The position numbers and the translations under genes are program-made. A DNA stretch of 64,000 bases. Origin: Mucilaginibacter frigoritolerans. GTDB lineage: Bacteria > Bacteroidota > Bacteroidia > Sphingobacteriales > Sphingobacteriaceae. The notes under the pieces are model-generated. The model did no database searches. It was not told the origin of the DNA and saw only the letters and a program-made list of their open reading frames with translations. Of the stretch, positions 25,723 through 35,866 are shown piece after piece. The DNA lies in the NCBI RefSeq assembly GCF_007830615.1, contig NZ_VLLI01000005.1:186001-250000 (forward strand). Reading direction: 5' to 3'. Every line of letters begins with the position of its first letter. Within the stretch, counting starts at the first letter, position 1.

Positions 25723-26547
25723 TCAGTTGTTTTGCCTATTCAGAATTTCCCTTGTTTTGATGACAATAAAATATTCATAAATGGATTGAAGAGCAGCATA
25801 AGTTAAGCCTGCCCTGCCATCTAAAAATGCCCTGCGCCAAATAACCATATAAAACCATTTAATAAGCGTACGGAAAGGCAGCTTATAAAAAAAACCTTTT
25901 TGATGATATCTGCGTTGAGAAAAGTCGCGGCTGAATAACATTTTTTTCAGTGAAAACTTTTCGCCGCCGGTATTTTCTTCTATCCATCGTTTAGCTTCCA
26001 TGGTAGAGTACTGGTTATGCTTTGTTAACCAATGCGATATTCCTTTTGAAAAGGGATAATGATCAAAGTAGCCCGGTAAATCTTCCACCTTACCGTCAAT
26101 TTCCAACACCTCATTAATTTCCCTCATGTACTTTGCTTTACCGAGCCTAACCAGGCGGATATAGTAGGGCGAAATTTGAGCATGTTTAAGCCATGTGCCC
26201 CATAAATAGTCTTTTCTGCGTATTCTGTAGGCATTGGTATCCCCGTTATTATCCTTTAATGCTTCATTTATAATTTTTATAAGTGATTCGGGAATACGTT
26301 CATCAGCGTCCAGAATCAGCAGCCAATCATATTTATACTTAATAGATTCCAGTGCCGCATTCCTTTGGGATGCATAGCCGTCAAACTTTCTTTGTGTTAC
26401 GGTTGCATTGGCTTTACGGGCAATTTCAATGGTTGAATCATCACTGAAAGAATCAAACACGTGTATATCATCACACCAGGATATTGACTTTAAGCATCCC
26501 GGAAGATCATTCTCTTCGTTTTTAGTAAGTATAAGAACTGAAACCAT
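25723..26547 (-). CDS. Family 2 glycosyltransferase (WaaE/KdtX-like)
   Basis: A 274-residue GT-A enzyme. It begins MVSVLILTKNEENDLPGCL, with the nucleotide-binding DSFSDDST segment and the DxD-type motif LILDADERIP. A C-terminal basic region (RDFSQRRYHQKGFFYKLPFR, then WYMVIWRRAFLDG) resembles membrane-associated WaaE-type transferases. It probably adds a hexose to the lipid-linked repeat unit at the inner face of the inner membrane. It is the only GT-A enzyme among the eight transferases of the locus. Confidence 0.9.
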   Translation of the reverse strand: MVSVLILTKNEENDLPGCLKSISWCDDIHVFDSFSDDSTIEIARKANATVTQRKFDGYASQRNAALESIKYKYDWLLILDADERIPESLIKIINEALKDNNGDTNAYRIRRKDYLWGTWLKHAQISPYYIRLVRLGKAKYMREINEVLEIDGKVEDLPGYFDHYPFSKGISHWLTKHNQYSTMEAKRWIEENTGGEKFSLKKMLFSRDFSQRRYHQKGFFYKLPFRTLIKWFYMVIWRRAFLDGRAGLTYAALQSIYEYFIVIKTREILNRQNN

Positions 26548-26580
26548 AAAAAATTAAAGCTATTACTACGAATACCCTGG

Positions 26581-27111
26581 TTATTTTGCAGGATTCCCTT
26601 TTACCGTTGTATTTGGCAAAACGTTTTTGGTAACTACACTACATGCACCCACTATGGCATATTCACCTATAGTTACACCCGGCATAATAAATGCCCGGGC
26701 ACTGATAAAAGAATATGCACCAATTATAATAGGAGAGGTAACAAGGTTTCTTGCAGGTTGTGTGAAATCATGCGTACCTGTGCAGAGATAGGCCTCTTGT
26801 GCCACAGTAGCATGTTCATGAATTTCAATAACACCCAGTGTGTAGGCGTTTGCCCTGTCGCCTAAGCAAGCACGATGGTGCATAATTAAGTTCCATGGAA
26901 TCTGAATCCGGGCTCGTTGGTGAACAAATGGACGTCCAGAAATTTTTGCGCCAAATGCTTTTAACCAAAATAATCTCCAAAAATTTGCAGGTTTTGGTGT
27001 CCACGAACAGAAAATTAACCAAACATATTCCCACAAAACCATTTTAATGCGCTGGCTTTTGCTCCACGGACTATCATAAGGAGTATTTTGAGCGTGAAGT
27101 TTTTTAGCCAT
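26581..27111 (-). CDS. WcaF-like hexapeptide acetyltransferase
   Basis: A 176-residue left-handed beta-helix acetyltransferase of the putative colanic-acid WcaF group. Hexapeptide repeats run from about residue 60 (FVHQRARIQIP, IGAYSFISARAFIMPGVTIGEYAIVGACSVV), and the end VTKNVLPNTTVKGNPAK is typical. It would O-acetylate a sugar with acetyl-CoA in the cytoplasm. Its start overlaps the upstream GT4 gene end by 8 bp, indicating translational coupling. Confidence 0.9.
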   Translation of the reverse strand: MAKKLHAQNTPYDSPWSKSQRIKMVLWEYVWLIFCSWTPKPANFWRLFWLKAFGAKISGRPFVHQRARIQIPWNLIMHHRACLGDRANAYTLGVIEIHEHATVAQEAYLCTGTHDFTQPARNLVTSPIIIGAYSFISARAFIMPGVTIGEYAIVGACSVVTKNVLPNTTVKGNPAK

Positions 27112-28225
27112 TTTTCTTTTCGTCCAATAAATGCTTAAATTCTTTGATAAATTGATGAGCTATATTTGATGCAGAATGTGTTTTCCGCACTTTAGTAACT
27201 TTATCGGCGAGCGTTGTCAGGTAAGCCTGATTATCCTCTAAAGATAAGATGAGCTTTGAAAGCTCGTCAATAGCGTTGTGGGAGCGATGATTGAAAACTA
27301 AACCATTTTCGCCATTTTTTATAAAGTCTTTGAAGCATAAAAGATCAGAAACTATCGGAACACAGCCCCATGACATTGCTTCCAGTGGAGATATCCCAAA
27401 TGTTTCCCCTTTTTCGGCTAAAGATGGATAAATAAAAATGGTTGCCTTTTTGTAATGTTCGTTAAGTTTCTCTATATCAAAAATTGGTTCCAGGAATTCA
27501 ATAGGAGCATTTCCGGCCAATACTTTTAAAGAGTTAATATAATCTGCACCGCCGCCGCCCATTGAAATTTCCCATGGGCCAATGATCCGTAGCCGGTATT
27601 TTGATGAAGATTTTTTAAATGCATTAATCAGCATATTTAAACCCTTTTCGGGATGAATGCGGCCTGTGAATAATATTATCGGTTCTTTTTGATTAAAATC
27701 AACTTTCTCTGCCGCATCAAATGGGAGAGGATTGGGAATCATTGAAATCTTATTTTGATAAACCAACGGAAGTTCCTCTTTAATAGCTTCAACCACAGAG
27801 TTGGAGTTAGCTCTTAAACAAAGTACTTTTTTATAGAATTTCATTTGCCCCTTGGGCATGCGTTGCACGTCTACTACTGCTGATTTTATTGCTTTTTTGG
27901 ATAGAATTAACGGGGCCCAAAATGTGCTTGTAATGATGATATCAAAATCTTGAGGGATCACTTTTTTTACCCTCATCGTGTAAATGAGATCAAAAAATTT
28001 CAGAATAATTCCTGATTTTGGAGTTTTAAATCCTTTTACTCTCAGATAGTTAACACCATCAATGGTTTCTGTTTCGCTTAATGTTTCAAATTTTTTAGAA
28101 ATGTGGGTTACCTCATGCCCCATTTTAGCGAATTCTTTTCCCAGCGAAAACCACATTTTTTCTACGGCTCCCCCCAACAATGCAGGAACTGGTAAAAATG
28201 CTCCTTGTACGATAATTATTTTCAA
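27104..28225 (-). CDS. Glycosyltransferase family 4
   Basis: A 373-residue GT-B enzyme. The donor-domain strand ILFTGRIHPEKGLNMLI and the EX7E-type motif EKGETFGISPLEAMSWG mark a retaining GT4. It starts MKIIIVQGAFLPVPALLGGA, with a glycine-rich acceptor loop. It overlaps the acetyltransferase gene by 8 bp and follows the next GT4 by 31 bp. Donor and acceptor are unknown. Confidence 0.9.
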   Translation of the reverse strand: MKIIIVQGAFLPVPALLGGAVEKMWFSLGKEFAKMGHEVTHISKKFETLSETETIDGVNYLRVKGFKTPKSGIILKFFDLIYTMRVKKVIPQDFDIIITSTFWAPLILSKKAIKSAVVDVQRMPKGQMKFYKKVLCLRANSNSVVEAIKEELPLVYQNKISMIPNPLPFDAAEKVDFNQKEPIILFTGRIHPEKGLNMLINAFKKSSSKYRLRIIGPWEISMGGGGADYINSLKVLAGNAPIEFLEPIFDIEKLNEHYKKATIFIYPSLAEKGETFGISPLEAMSWGCVPIVSDLLCFKDFIKNGENGLVFNHRSHNAIDELSKLILSLEDNQAYLTTLADKVTKVRKTHSASNIAHQFIKEFKHLLDEKKNG

Positions 28226-28256
28226 AATAAATTAGTATTAGATATTTATAGCCAAT

Positions 28257-29462
28257 TTAAATTGGGTTATGGTTAATAAAGGCATTGAAAAAATTGCTTG
28301 CCGCTTTACTGGTGGTAAACAGCTGTTGATAGGTGTTTAATGCACAATTGCTCTCTTTTACTTTTTCTGCAGCATCTAAGGATATCCATTTTTCTAAAAT
28401 GTTCTTTATCCCGCTAATAGTGTCGTCACAAATTAAGCCACCACCTGAGTCCATAATTTCTCTCCAAATATTTACCTGATTTGATATTAATACGGGTTTA
28501 CCACATGCCAATGCCTCAACAACAGCTATCCCGAAGTTTTCCTGGTGACTGGGAAGTACAAATGCCTCACAGCCATAAAATGCACCCCATTTGGCATCTC
28601 CGGTAAGCATCCCTGGAAAAAATACATCCTTTTTAATTTCAGGTTCATTTTCTAGCAGTTGTTGTATCATTATACCAAATGGCGTGTCCAAACCAGGCCC
28701 GGCTATAACCAGTTTGGGCATGTTTTTATTAGCCAGCCTTTTATGAAGACTGATATAAGCGTTTAAAAGCAGATCAACACCCTTTTTTTGGTGCACCCGG
28801 CTTAAAAATAGTAAATAAGGCGATCCGTTTAAACCTGGGCAAAGCTGGTTAAAAGCAAGTGATAAATTATCATTGTATGGTTGTGGGGTAGCCACTCCAT
28901 AGCCTACATTATATTCTTTTTTAGGACGATACGGCTTAAATGTTTCGCGGGCTAATAGTAATTCAGTTTCACAAGTAAATAATAAACCATCTGCATCGTT
29001 AACTACTTTACTTTCAATTAGTTTCCAATATAGCCAATTTCTTATTGCCTTTAGTTTTCTGCCACTGGCCCGTTGAAAATAAGGATCAAGCATACCATGT
29101 GGCATTACCAGAATGCGGGGAAATGGTTTGCCGGCAGTTTCTTTTTTTAGCTTTTTTAATACTTTCCAGGCTGCGTAGCTTTGATACAACCATAGCCCGT
29201 TAATCATTACTACATCAAATCGTAATATATTGCTTTTTAACCAATCAATTAGCTCGGGCGAATAGCACCAGGGGCCTTTAGCTGGCCCCAGCGCATGTAT
29301 CTTAAATTCATCTTTTCCTAAATAGGCTGAATCCGGTGCATCAACACAGGCTACTTCACGGATAACTCCCATTCCAAGCATTGCGTTGTTAAGGGTCCGT
29401 ATTCCCTGAGCGGGGCCACCATTTTCAGGGCTCATACTGGTTATAACATGCAGTAAATTCAT
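28257..29462 (-). CDS. Glycosyltransferase family 4
   Basis: A 401-residue GT-B enzyme. The N-terminal MNLLHVITSMSPENGGPAQG acceptor loop, the donor-domain LLFLSRVHQKKGVDLLL, and the EX7E motif HQENFGIAVVEALACGKPVL are all present. The MSPENGGPAQG opening is seen in enzymes that build capsule and colanic-acid-like repeats. It lies 9 bp from the neighbouring GT4, in the middle of the EPS operon. Sugar specificity cannot be read. Confidence 0.9.
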   Translation of the reverse strand: MNLLHVITSMSPENGGPAQGIRTLNNAMLGMGVIREVACVDAPDSAYLGKDEFKIHALGPAKGPWCYSPELIDWLKSNILRFDVVMINGLWLYQSYAAWKVLKKLKKETAGKPFPRILVMPHGMLDPYFQRASGRKLKAIRNWLYWKLIESKVVNDADGLLFTCETELLLARETFKPYRPKKEYNVGYGVATPQPYNDNLSLAFNQLCPGLNGSPYLLFLSRVHQKKGVDLLLNAYISLHKRLANKNMPKLVIAGPGLDTPFGIMIQQLLENEPEIKKDVFFPGMLTGDAKWGAFYGCEAFVLPSHQENFGIAVVEALACGKPVLISNQVNIWREIMDSGGGLICDDTISGIKNILEKWISLDAAEKVKESNCALNTYQQLFTTSKAASNFFNAFINHNPI

Positions 29463-29471
29463 AACCTAACT

Positions 29472-30662
29472 TTATAACAGACGGTGCAATTTATTTTCTG
29501 ATTGCAAGGATATATTTTTATAAATACTTTCAATTTGTTCCAACACGGATTCAGGCTCAAACCTTTTTACATTTTTTAAGCCGCTTTCAATTACTCCATT
29601 TAATACTGTCTCCGGTAATTGTAATACATAGTCAATTAAGTCTGCAGCTTCCTGAGCCCAATTATTAACCTCGTTTATATTGTAAGGTCGTTTGGGTATA
29701 AAAAAGGCTGCTTTACCGGCAACTTCGGTCATGGGTGCTTCATTAGTAGTAATTACCGGACATGCTGATGCCATAGCTTCTGCAATTGGCCACCCGAAGC
29801 CCTCTGCAAGCGAGGGGAATAAGAAAACTGATGCACCAGCATATGCCATCCTGACAAATTCATCGTTTAAGCCTGATATCAAATGTATGTCAGCTTTATA
29901 TGGTGAAAGGCTGTGCATTTCTGAAATTTTTAAAGATGGAGAATAGCCAATCATTAAAAGAGGCAGATTAATTGCCGATTTTTTTCTCCATGCATTATAT
30001 ATTTCAATAACACCAGTGCGGTTTTTATACCATTGATTACCACCTACATGAAGAATAAAGCCATTTGCTAAATCAATGCCAAGTTTTTTGGTTAATTGAT
30101 TTCTGCTTTCTGCACGAGATTGGTATGAGAACAATTGATTTAAACCATTGTATACAACCTCCGAAATCAAGGGCGCAATTTTGAGCATTGAATGCAGATC
30201 TGACCTGGTTTTTTCAGACACGGAAATGAAATTTTTTCCGGTTGAATATCCTCTCTTAATTAAGGCCTGATATTGACGACCAGACCATGATACAGGGTTT
30301 TCGGGGATTTGCCTTAATGCCGAACGCTGAGCCAAAAAATCATGACAGTGAATAACATGTAGCCTATCGGCAACCAAAGGCACCCAGGGGCCCAATGCCT
30401 GATCGCAAAAGGCAAATATGGTATCCTTTGAGCATCTTTTTATTCTTTTGCGTATAGTTAAAGGGAAAATAAGATATTGATCAGTATAACCCATCCACTT
30501 TTTCAATGAAGCAGGTACTTTTAAGTTGAAAAAATATGGTTTTGGAGTCCAAATCTCAACCTCATGCTTTTTGCTTTTCATGCCGTTGATAAGCATATTT
30601 GCAAAACGCGGCATGCTTTGGTGATTTGAAAATTCAGGATGAGTGAAAAAAACAATCCTCAT
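29472..30662 (-). CDS. Glycosyltransferase family 4
   Basis: A 396-residue GT-B enzyme. The donor site contains ILHVGGNQWYKNRTGVI and the EX7E motif LAEGFGWPIAEAMASACPVI. The N-terminal half, starting MRIVFFTHPEFSNHQSMPR, should bind the lipid-linked acceptor. It is distinct from its two GT4 neighbours, consistent with each enzyme adding a different residue. Closely packed on both sides in the operon. Confidence 0.9.
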   Translation of the reverse strand: MRIVFFTHPEFSNHQSMPRFANMLINGMKSKKHEVEIWTPKPYFFNLKVPASLKKWMGYTDQYLIFPLTIRKRIKRCSKDTIFAFCDQALGPWVPLVADRLHVIHCHDFLAQRSALRQIPENPVSWSGRQYQALIKRGYSTGKNFISVSEKTRSDLHSMLKIAPLISEVVYNGLNQLFSYQSRAESRNQLTKKLGIDLANGFILHVGGNQWYKNRTGVIEIYNAWRKKSAINLPLLMIGYSPSLKISEMHSLSPYKADIHLISGLNDEFVRMAYAGASVFLFPSLAEGFGWPIAEAMASACPVITTNEAPMTEVAGKAAFFIPKRPYNINEVNNWAQEAADLIDYVLQLPETVLNGVIESGLKNVKRFEPESVLEQIESIYKNISLQSENKLHRLL

Positions 30663-30708
30663 TAAATAAAATTCAAAGTTGAGGTTAAATGACCAAAAAA
30701 TGGAATAG

Positions 30709-31827
30709 TCATCTTAAAAATAATTTTTCAAGGAATAATCTGAATTTCGGGGTTTTATATTCAGTAAATATTGCCACAATGTATGAACAAATGAATATGA
30801 ATACGAGTACAGAAATGAATATTAAATAACCAATTAAGCTTGGGGCGTTCCAAATGCCAATAAAGTAATAATTTCTGATGATTGTTAATATTAACATAAT
30901 TATTGGAAAATGAATAAGGTAAGTGCTATATGAAAAGGACGAAAGTTTTTCGTTGGCCTTTAAAAAAAAACCCTTAGCTGGTTGATTATAATTCTCAAAA
31001 GACGAAATTCCAAAAGCAACAATTAATGCTAATATAAAATCATATAAAAAATCATCAATATGAACCACTTTTTTTAATGCAAGCCAAATTGGTAATGCAA
31101 TTAAGGATATAAATTTATATGGTTTTTTTAATGTTATATAAAAAGGTATTAAGCCAATAAGCCATATGAAAAATGAAAGCTTAATGCTTTGGGGTAAAAA
31201 AGTAAACATTAAGATTAATAATATTGCACATAAAAAGGCATATTTATTTTTACTTTTTATAAATATTAATAATAATGAACAGCACGGAAAAGCTACATAA
31301 TACCAAAATTCATATGCTAAACTCCATAATGGACTATTACTTCCAATTGGTGGTAAAATAATTGTTTGCATCATACAGAGGGACGTTACAAAATATTTAA
31401 ATGACAAACGATTTGCAATTGAAAAGCCTAAAGTTGCGGTTTTGATTTTGTCTGTATAAAGTCCCACCTGATCAAAATAAATTCCGGTGTGGTCAAGTAC
31501 AATTGTAAGAACAAGCGCGAATAACAAAACGGCGTAAAGGCGGCTGATTCTTTTTAGAGCATATAGTTTTATATCGAATTTCCCTTTTCTGATTTCTGAA
31601 ATTACAGAACCCCCAACTAAATATCCGCTTAAAACGAAAAAAATAACAACTGCTTGGTGCCCCAGGCTTGTTAATAGATAGAAGAATTTAGTAAATGCAT
31701 TAGCATGCTTTAGCAACGGATAATCTTTAAATAAAATGGATCTTAAGTGATTAAACACCACTAACAATGCCGATCCCCACCTTAACAAATGAATGAAATT
31801 TGACCTTGAAAGCCTTATGTATGTCAT
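30709..31827 (-). CDS. Acyltransferase family 3 membrane protein (first)
   Basis: A 372-residue protein with about ten TM helices of the acyltransferase-3 (OafA/NodX-like) family. Near the N-terminus it has the conserved region LLRWGSALLVVFNHLRSI, with a histidine in NHLR in the catalytic position. A second block, VVIFFVLSGYLVGG, follows. The C-terminal half has SYSTYLIHFPIIM. The family O-acylates extracytoplasmic sugars using a cytoplasmic acyl donor. It is one of three paralogues in this locus, so the polymer is probably multiply acylated. Confidence 0.9.
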   Translation of the reverse strand: MTYIRLSRSNFIHLLRWGSALLVVFNHLRSILFKDYPLLKHANAFTKFFYLLTSLGHQAVVIFFVLSGYLVGGSVISEIRKGKFDIKLYALKRISRLYAVLLFALVLTIVLDHTGIYFDQVGLYTDKIKTATLGFSIANRLSFKYFVTSLCMMQTIILPPIGSNSPLWSLAYEFWYYVAFPCCSLLLIFIKSKNKYAFLCAILLILMFTFLPQSIKLSFFIWLIGLIPFYITLKKPYKFISLIALPIWLALKKVVHIDDFLYDFILALIVAFGISSFENYNQPAKGFFLKANEKLSSFSYSTYLIHFPIIMLILTIIRNYYFIGIWNAPSLIGYLIFISVLVFIFICSYIVAIFTEYKTPKFRLFLEKLFLR

Positions 31828-31841
31828 TTTAATAGATTCAA

Positions 31842-32915
31842 TTAATTGATAATAATTGGGTTATAATTATTAATCGATTTATCATTGGTTAATTCGATAA
31901 ATAAATCTTTCATTCGGCTTTCTATTGTCCAATTATTTTTTTTAAAAGTTCGTTCAGCATTTTTTCCAATTTGCAAGGAAAGACCAGGCTGTGATAAAAC
32001 CTCAGTAATGATTTTTGAACACTCAGCCTCATTATTGTAAAAAAAAGCTGTTTCACCATTTGTAAACATTTTTTCGTGAATTGGTGTTTTTTTAACTAAT
32101 GCTGCAGTAGCACATCCAGGTATCTCGTATGATCGCATAGTCCATTCATCGTGATTGGAGTCAGATACCGTACATAATGCTAATTCTGAAGAACGGATAA
32201 CATTAGCATAGTCTTCACCCCAAACTGGCGGATGAAAGTTATTAGGAAATCGATTTACTAAATTTCCGCTTCTTTTATTCCATAATTGGCCAAAAACGTG
32301 TATGTCAATGCCATCATTTAGCAATCGTTCAATAAAGGCCCCTCTTTTATCCATACAGGTACCAACAAAACTAACAGGGTAGATTTTTATTTCATTTTTA
32401 GAAGGATGATATAACGGACTGTAGATTCCATGTTGCCATAATCGGCATTTATTTGCACCTAGAGATTGAAGATTTTTAATATCATTTTCACGCTTTACTA
32501 AATGTAAATCGAAATAGGGAACCAGTTTTAGGTAATCCTTCCACATCCATTTATCTCCATTTCTATCTCCCCAGGGATTGTCATCCTGCATAGAGATTAG
32601 ATAGGGCCGGGGATTAATTTTTTTTACTTCTTCTAAAACAGAAGGCTGTATTTCACGGGGCCACTCAAGCCATATTATATCAGGTTTATTAATTTTACAA
32701 ATGTTGATAAAATCTTTTTCAAGGGACGCTGAATTTTGTCTAAACCTTGGAGTTTGTAAAATTTTGGCAAAAGATTCTGCTCGTTTTCCAAGTTTGGAGG
32801 GATAATTACTTGTATTAAAAACAACTACCTCTATACCACATTGCTGTATAGCCCAAAGCCTTTGAAAGCCAGATGCACTTGGGTTATTGAGGTAAGCAGC
32901 AAAAATTATTTTCAT
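31842..32915 (-). CDS. CgeB-like glycosyltransferase
   Basis: A 357-residue protein with a C-terminal glycosyltransferase segment related to the CgeB/GT1-like group. Motifs are YPVSFVGTCMDKRGAFIERL, SSELALCTVSDSNHDEWTMR and the end-domain RSYEIPGCATAALVK. The N-terminal half is less conserved but contains DIIWLEWPREIQ. It probably adds one sugar to the EPS repeat unit. The GT assignment is firm, the subfamily is tentative. Confidence 0.75.
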   Translation of the reverse strand: MKIIFAAYLNNPSASGFQRLWAIQQCGIEVVVFNTSNYPSKLGKRAESFAKILQTPRFRQNSASLEKDFINICKINKPDIIWLEWPREIQPSVLEEVKKINPRPYLISMQDDNPWGDRNGDKWMWKDYLKLVPYFDLHLVKRENDIKNLQSLGANKCRLWQHGIYSPLYHPSKNEIKIYPVSFVGTCMDKRGAFIERLLNDGIDIHVFGQLWNKRSGNLVNRFPNNFHPPVWGEDYANVIRSSELALCTVSDSNHDEWTMRSYEIPGCATAALVKKTPIHEKMFTNGETAFFYNNEAECSKIITEVLSQPGLSLQIGKNAERTFKKNNWTIESRMKDLFIELTNDKSINNYNPIIIN

Positions 32916-32994
32916 ATATTAAAATAAGTTGTGTTCAATACAGAGTAGATCTTGTAATGAATCAGTCTATTTGATCTAAGTGGTTAATTTGTAG

Positions 32995-34611
32995 TTATTT
33001 GAAGTTTTTTAATTGTAATTCACCTTTGTTATCTAGCTCTCTTGCTTTAAACATATCAATGGGAGATCTTAGTTTTCTTAAAATCCATAATGTAATAGCA
33101 TAAATTAAAACTCGTTGTATTATTCCTCTTATCAGACTCCCTTCCAGAGCATCCACGCCATCTAAAGAAATATCAAAGTAGATTGTAAAAGTTAATAAAA
33201 GCGCTAATGTGGGTACTTTTATATTGGATGTTGATTTTAAATAAAATGGAGAAAAAAATCCATGATAAATACTAAATATAAGGTAATAGTTTAAAGCCAG
33301 GAAAAGTGGGTACCACCAGGAAAATAATGCAAATGCATTTGTAGGAATAGAACCAGTTTTAAAGCCCCCAACTTCGGCTCCAGTCGCTAGATTATCTATT
33401 TCATCTCCAACCGAGTGAGAGCTTACCTTTATTTTATCAACTTTTATGGAAAACAAACTCAGAACAGGCTGAGGTAGTTGAACCATTATTCTGTCAAAGG
33501 TAAATGCTCTTAATTTATCGAAATCACCGTTATTAAATAGCCCAACTCTGTATAGGCAATTATCATCAAATTTTATTTGAATAAAACGTGCCAAAAAGGG
33601 ATTTCGGACATAGTTTTCTTGCCATTCTTGCTCCGCTGATACGCCTTTAGTTAGTTCTACCTGTTGATCTTTATAATCGGCAATAGCTCGTTTGTCAAAA
33701 AAACGATCAACAGTTGCTTTAAATTGCTCGGAACTTGTACGGTTTTCCCGCGCTCCTCGTTCAATAAGAATAGCAGTGGATAAGTCTGAAAATTGCCCAA
33801 TTACCGCGATACCTATTACTCCTCTGATTAGCCCTGTTTTTATTGATTTTTGAGTAACAATTGTTTGGCCAGACAACACGGTAAGTAACCAACCGGCTAC
33901 AACAATACCAATAGGTTGAACCATGGCTATCCGAGTATTATAAACAAACGAAAAAACCACCTGTACAAGGTAAAATAAAAATAACCATATTCTTTGCTTT
34001 TTTATAAAAAAACGGTTATAATATGGAGGAAGCAGCATTAGAAATGGTGCCATCATTAAATAGGCAAAACCATCTAAAAGTTTAGAAACAATTATCGGTG
34101 GATGCAGTGTTTTTAATAAAATTGCAAACAACCCAATTAGTCCGATAATCCATAAACTTTTGGATGGTAATGTTATTTTAGATTTTAGCTTTCGACTTAA
34201 ACTGCTTACCCCTTTACGAATATATAAGGATGATTCTGAGCATGATAAATAGTGCGCAAAAAGAATACAAAATGCAAATATTAATCGATGTTCAAAGGTT
34301 TGGACAGGAACTACAAGTGATTCAATAATCGGATTCCCTTCAAGTAATGTACCAACCATTGGGGCAATGCTATTTGCCGATATCATTAGAAAAACTACTG
34401 TAGCTGATAAAGCTGCTCCAATGCTAATATTGCGGTAACTGAAAACAATTATACAACCAGAAATGAATGCGGTAAGTGCAAATAAATTTGATATTATATT
34501 TGCAGGACTTACATCCAATAACATTTGTCCGAAAAACACACATATAGACCCCGTTATTAGTGTTTTACGAATAATACTTAAACTTTGGATATAGTTTTTG
34601 TTATACAGCAC
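32995..34611 (-). CDS. Wzy-like polysaccharide polymerase candidate
   Basis: A 538-residue integral membrane protein with about ten TM helices. It has a large extracytoplasmic loop (about residues 275-425, polar, with many charged residues) between helices in the second half. This topology is typical of O-antigen/EPS polymerases. No universal Wzy motif exists, so the call rests on topology, on being the only such protein in the locus, and on the presence of wzx, wzc and wza. It starts with GTG at 34611. The gene is strongly AT-rich. Confidence 0.65.
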   Translation of the reverse strand: MLYNKNYIQSLSIIRKTLITGSICVFFGQMLLDVSPANIISNLFALTAFISGCIIVFSYRNISIGAALSATVVFLMISANSIAPMVGTLLEGNPIIESLVVPVQTFEHRLIFAFCILFAHYLSCSESSLYIRKGVSSLSRKLKSKITLPSKSLWIIGLIGLFAILLKTLHPPIIVSKLLDGFAYLMMAPFLMLLPPYYNRFFIKKQRIWLFLFYLVQVVFSFVYNTRIAMVQPIGIVVAGWLLTVLSGQTIVTQKSIKTGLIRGVIGIAVIGQFSDLSTAILIERGARENRTSSEQFKATVDRFFDKRAIADYKDQQVELTKGVSAEQEWQENYVRNPFLARFIQIKFDDNCLYRVGLFNNGDFDKLRAFTFDRIMVQLPQPVLSLFSIKVDKIKVSSHSVGDEIDNLATGAEVGGFKTGSIPTNAFALFSWWYPLFLALNYYLIFSIYHGFFSPFYLKSTSNIKVPTLALLLTFTIYFDISLDGVDALEGSLIRGIIQRVLIYAITLWILRKLRSPIDMFKARELDNKGELQLKNFK

Positions 34612-34737
34612 GGGTAAAATTAAAAATCATTTTTATGGTAAAAGGAGCTTAAGCTGTAATCTATTGTTAAGAATAGTTTCATTTTGTGGAGATATTATAA
34701 CTAAATTTTAAGTAAAGTGGAGCCTTTAATACACAAT

Positions 34738-35844
34738 CTACCACCAATTGCATTGTTGTCCAATTTGAAATGCCCAATCTTGTTCTGTAGGCAAATTTTT
34801 GATGTATGAGTTATCTGGGTATTGCTCTTTAATTTTAAAAATATGATTTAATACTTTATTTCTAAAATCATCAACTGTGTTATCAGATATTAATACCCAT
34901 GGGTTATTTGTAAACATCTCAGAGATATGTGATTCAACATTAATAACTACTGGAACATGCCTATACAAAGCCTCTAAAACGGGTAATCCATATCCCTGGC
35001 GTGCAGGTACTAAAAATAAATCACATTTACTATATTGGTCTTCAACTTGTTCTGTAGTTAAAAAACCAGGAAAACTAACGTTCTTTTCCAAGCCCATTTC
35101 TTTCGACAATGTCTGCAAGTAGTTCATTTGAGGGCCATTGCCAGCAATAACCACTTCAACATCTTCGAATCCAATTTTACTGTTTTTAACAAGGTATTGT
35201 GCAGTTTCTAATATCCAGTCTAAATTTTTTGAGGTATTAAGCCGTGAAATAGAAAATATGCGTAATATTTTACCATTAAAACGCGGTGACTGGTTAATAC
35301 TGCGGGTAGGGGGAAGCCCACCCTGATATATAACACCAAATTTTCTGCGGTATAATGATTCAAGCTCTTTTGTATTCCAGTTTGTCATAGTAAGGCAAAC
35401 TTTTGCACGGCTAACTCCATTAAAAGTAATAAAATTGGAAATATGGCTTCGAAGGGTTGCAATCCAATTTTTTAGTGCAGATTTAGGTACTGAGGGACTT
35501 AGTAAACTTGGAGGATCAGTATAATGAAGAATATAATTATTATTAAAAAATGCACCGTAGAAACCAGCCTTTCCTCCCATAAAAAATGGCAAACCCAATA
35601 ACTCGTTTTTATTTTGTTTTAACCACCTTTTTAATCTTAATGATTTAACCAGTGGATTCCAGTGATCTTTAATCTCTACTGTAATAAGCTGGTCTAAATA
35701 TCCTGGCATGTTTATATGATCATAAAAGCAAACTAACACAGGTATATGCCCATTTCTAATAATTTCTGATGCAAGGGCAATTATATTTCTCTCAATGCCT
35801 CCGTATTCGCCAATATGTGGATAAAAGATGATTGCTTTTTTCAT
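34738..35844 (-). CDS. Glycosyltransferase family 4
   Basis: A 368-residue GT-B enzyme beginning MKKAIIFYPHIGEYGGIERN. It has donor-domain LRIFSISRLNTSKNLDWIL and VEVVIAGNGPQMNYLQ. The EX7E position reads PARQGYGLPVLEALYRHVPVV, with glutamine in place of the usual first glutamate. This is tolerated in some GT4 enzymes but could alter activity. It lies 22 bp downstream of an acyltransferase-3 gene in the EPS operon. Confidence 0.88.
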   Translation of the reverse strand: MKKAIIFYPHIGEYGGIERNIIALASEIIRNGHIPVLVCFYDHINMPGYLDQLITVEIKDHWNPLVKSLRLKRWLKQNKNELLGLPFFMGGKAGFYGAFFNNNYILHYTDPPSLLSPSVPKSALKNWIATLRSHISNFITFNGVSRAKVCLTMTNWNTKELESLYRRKFGVIYQGGLPPTRSINQSPRFNGKILRIFSISRLNTSKNLDWILETAQYLVKNSKIGFEDVEVVIAGNGPQMNYLQTLSKEMGLEKNVSFPGFLTTEQVEDQYSKCDLFLVPARQGYGLPVLEALYRHVPVVINVESHISEMFTNNPWVLISDNTVDDFRNKVLNHIFKIKEQYPDNSYIKNLPTEQDWAFQIGQQCNWW

Positions 35845-35866
35845 TAACGGTATGAATCCTTTTGTA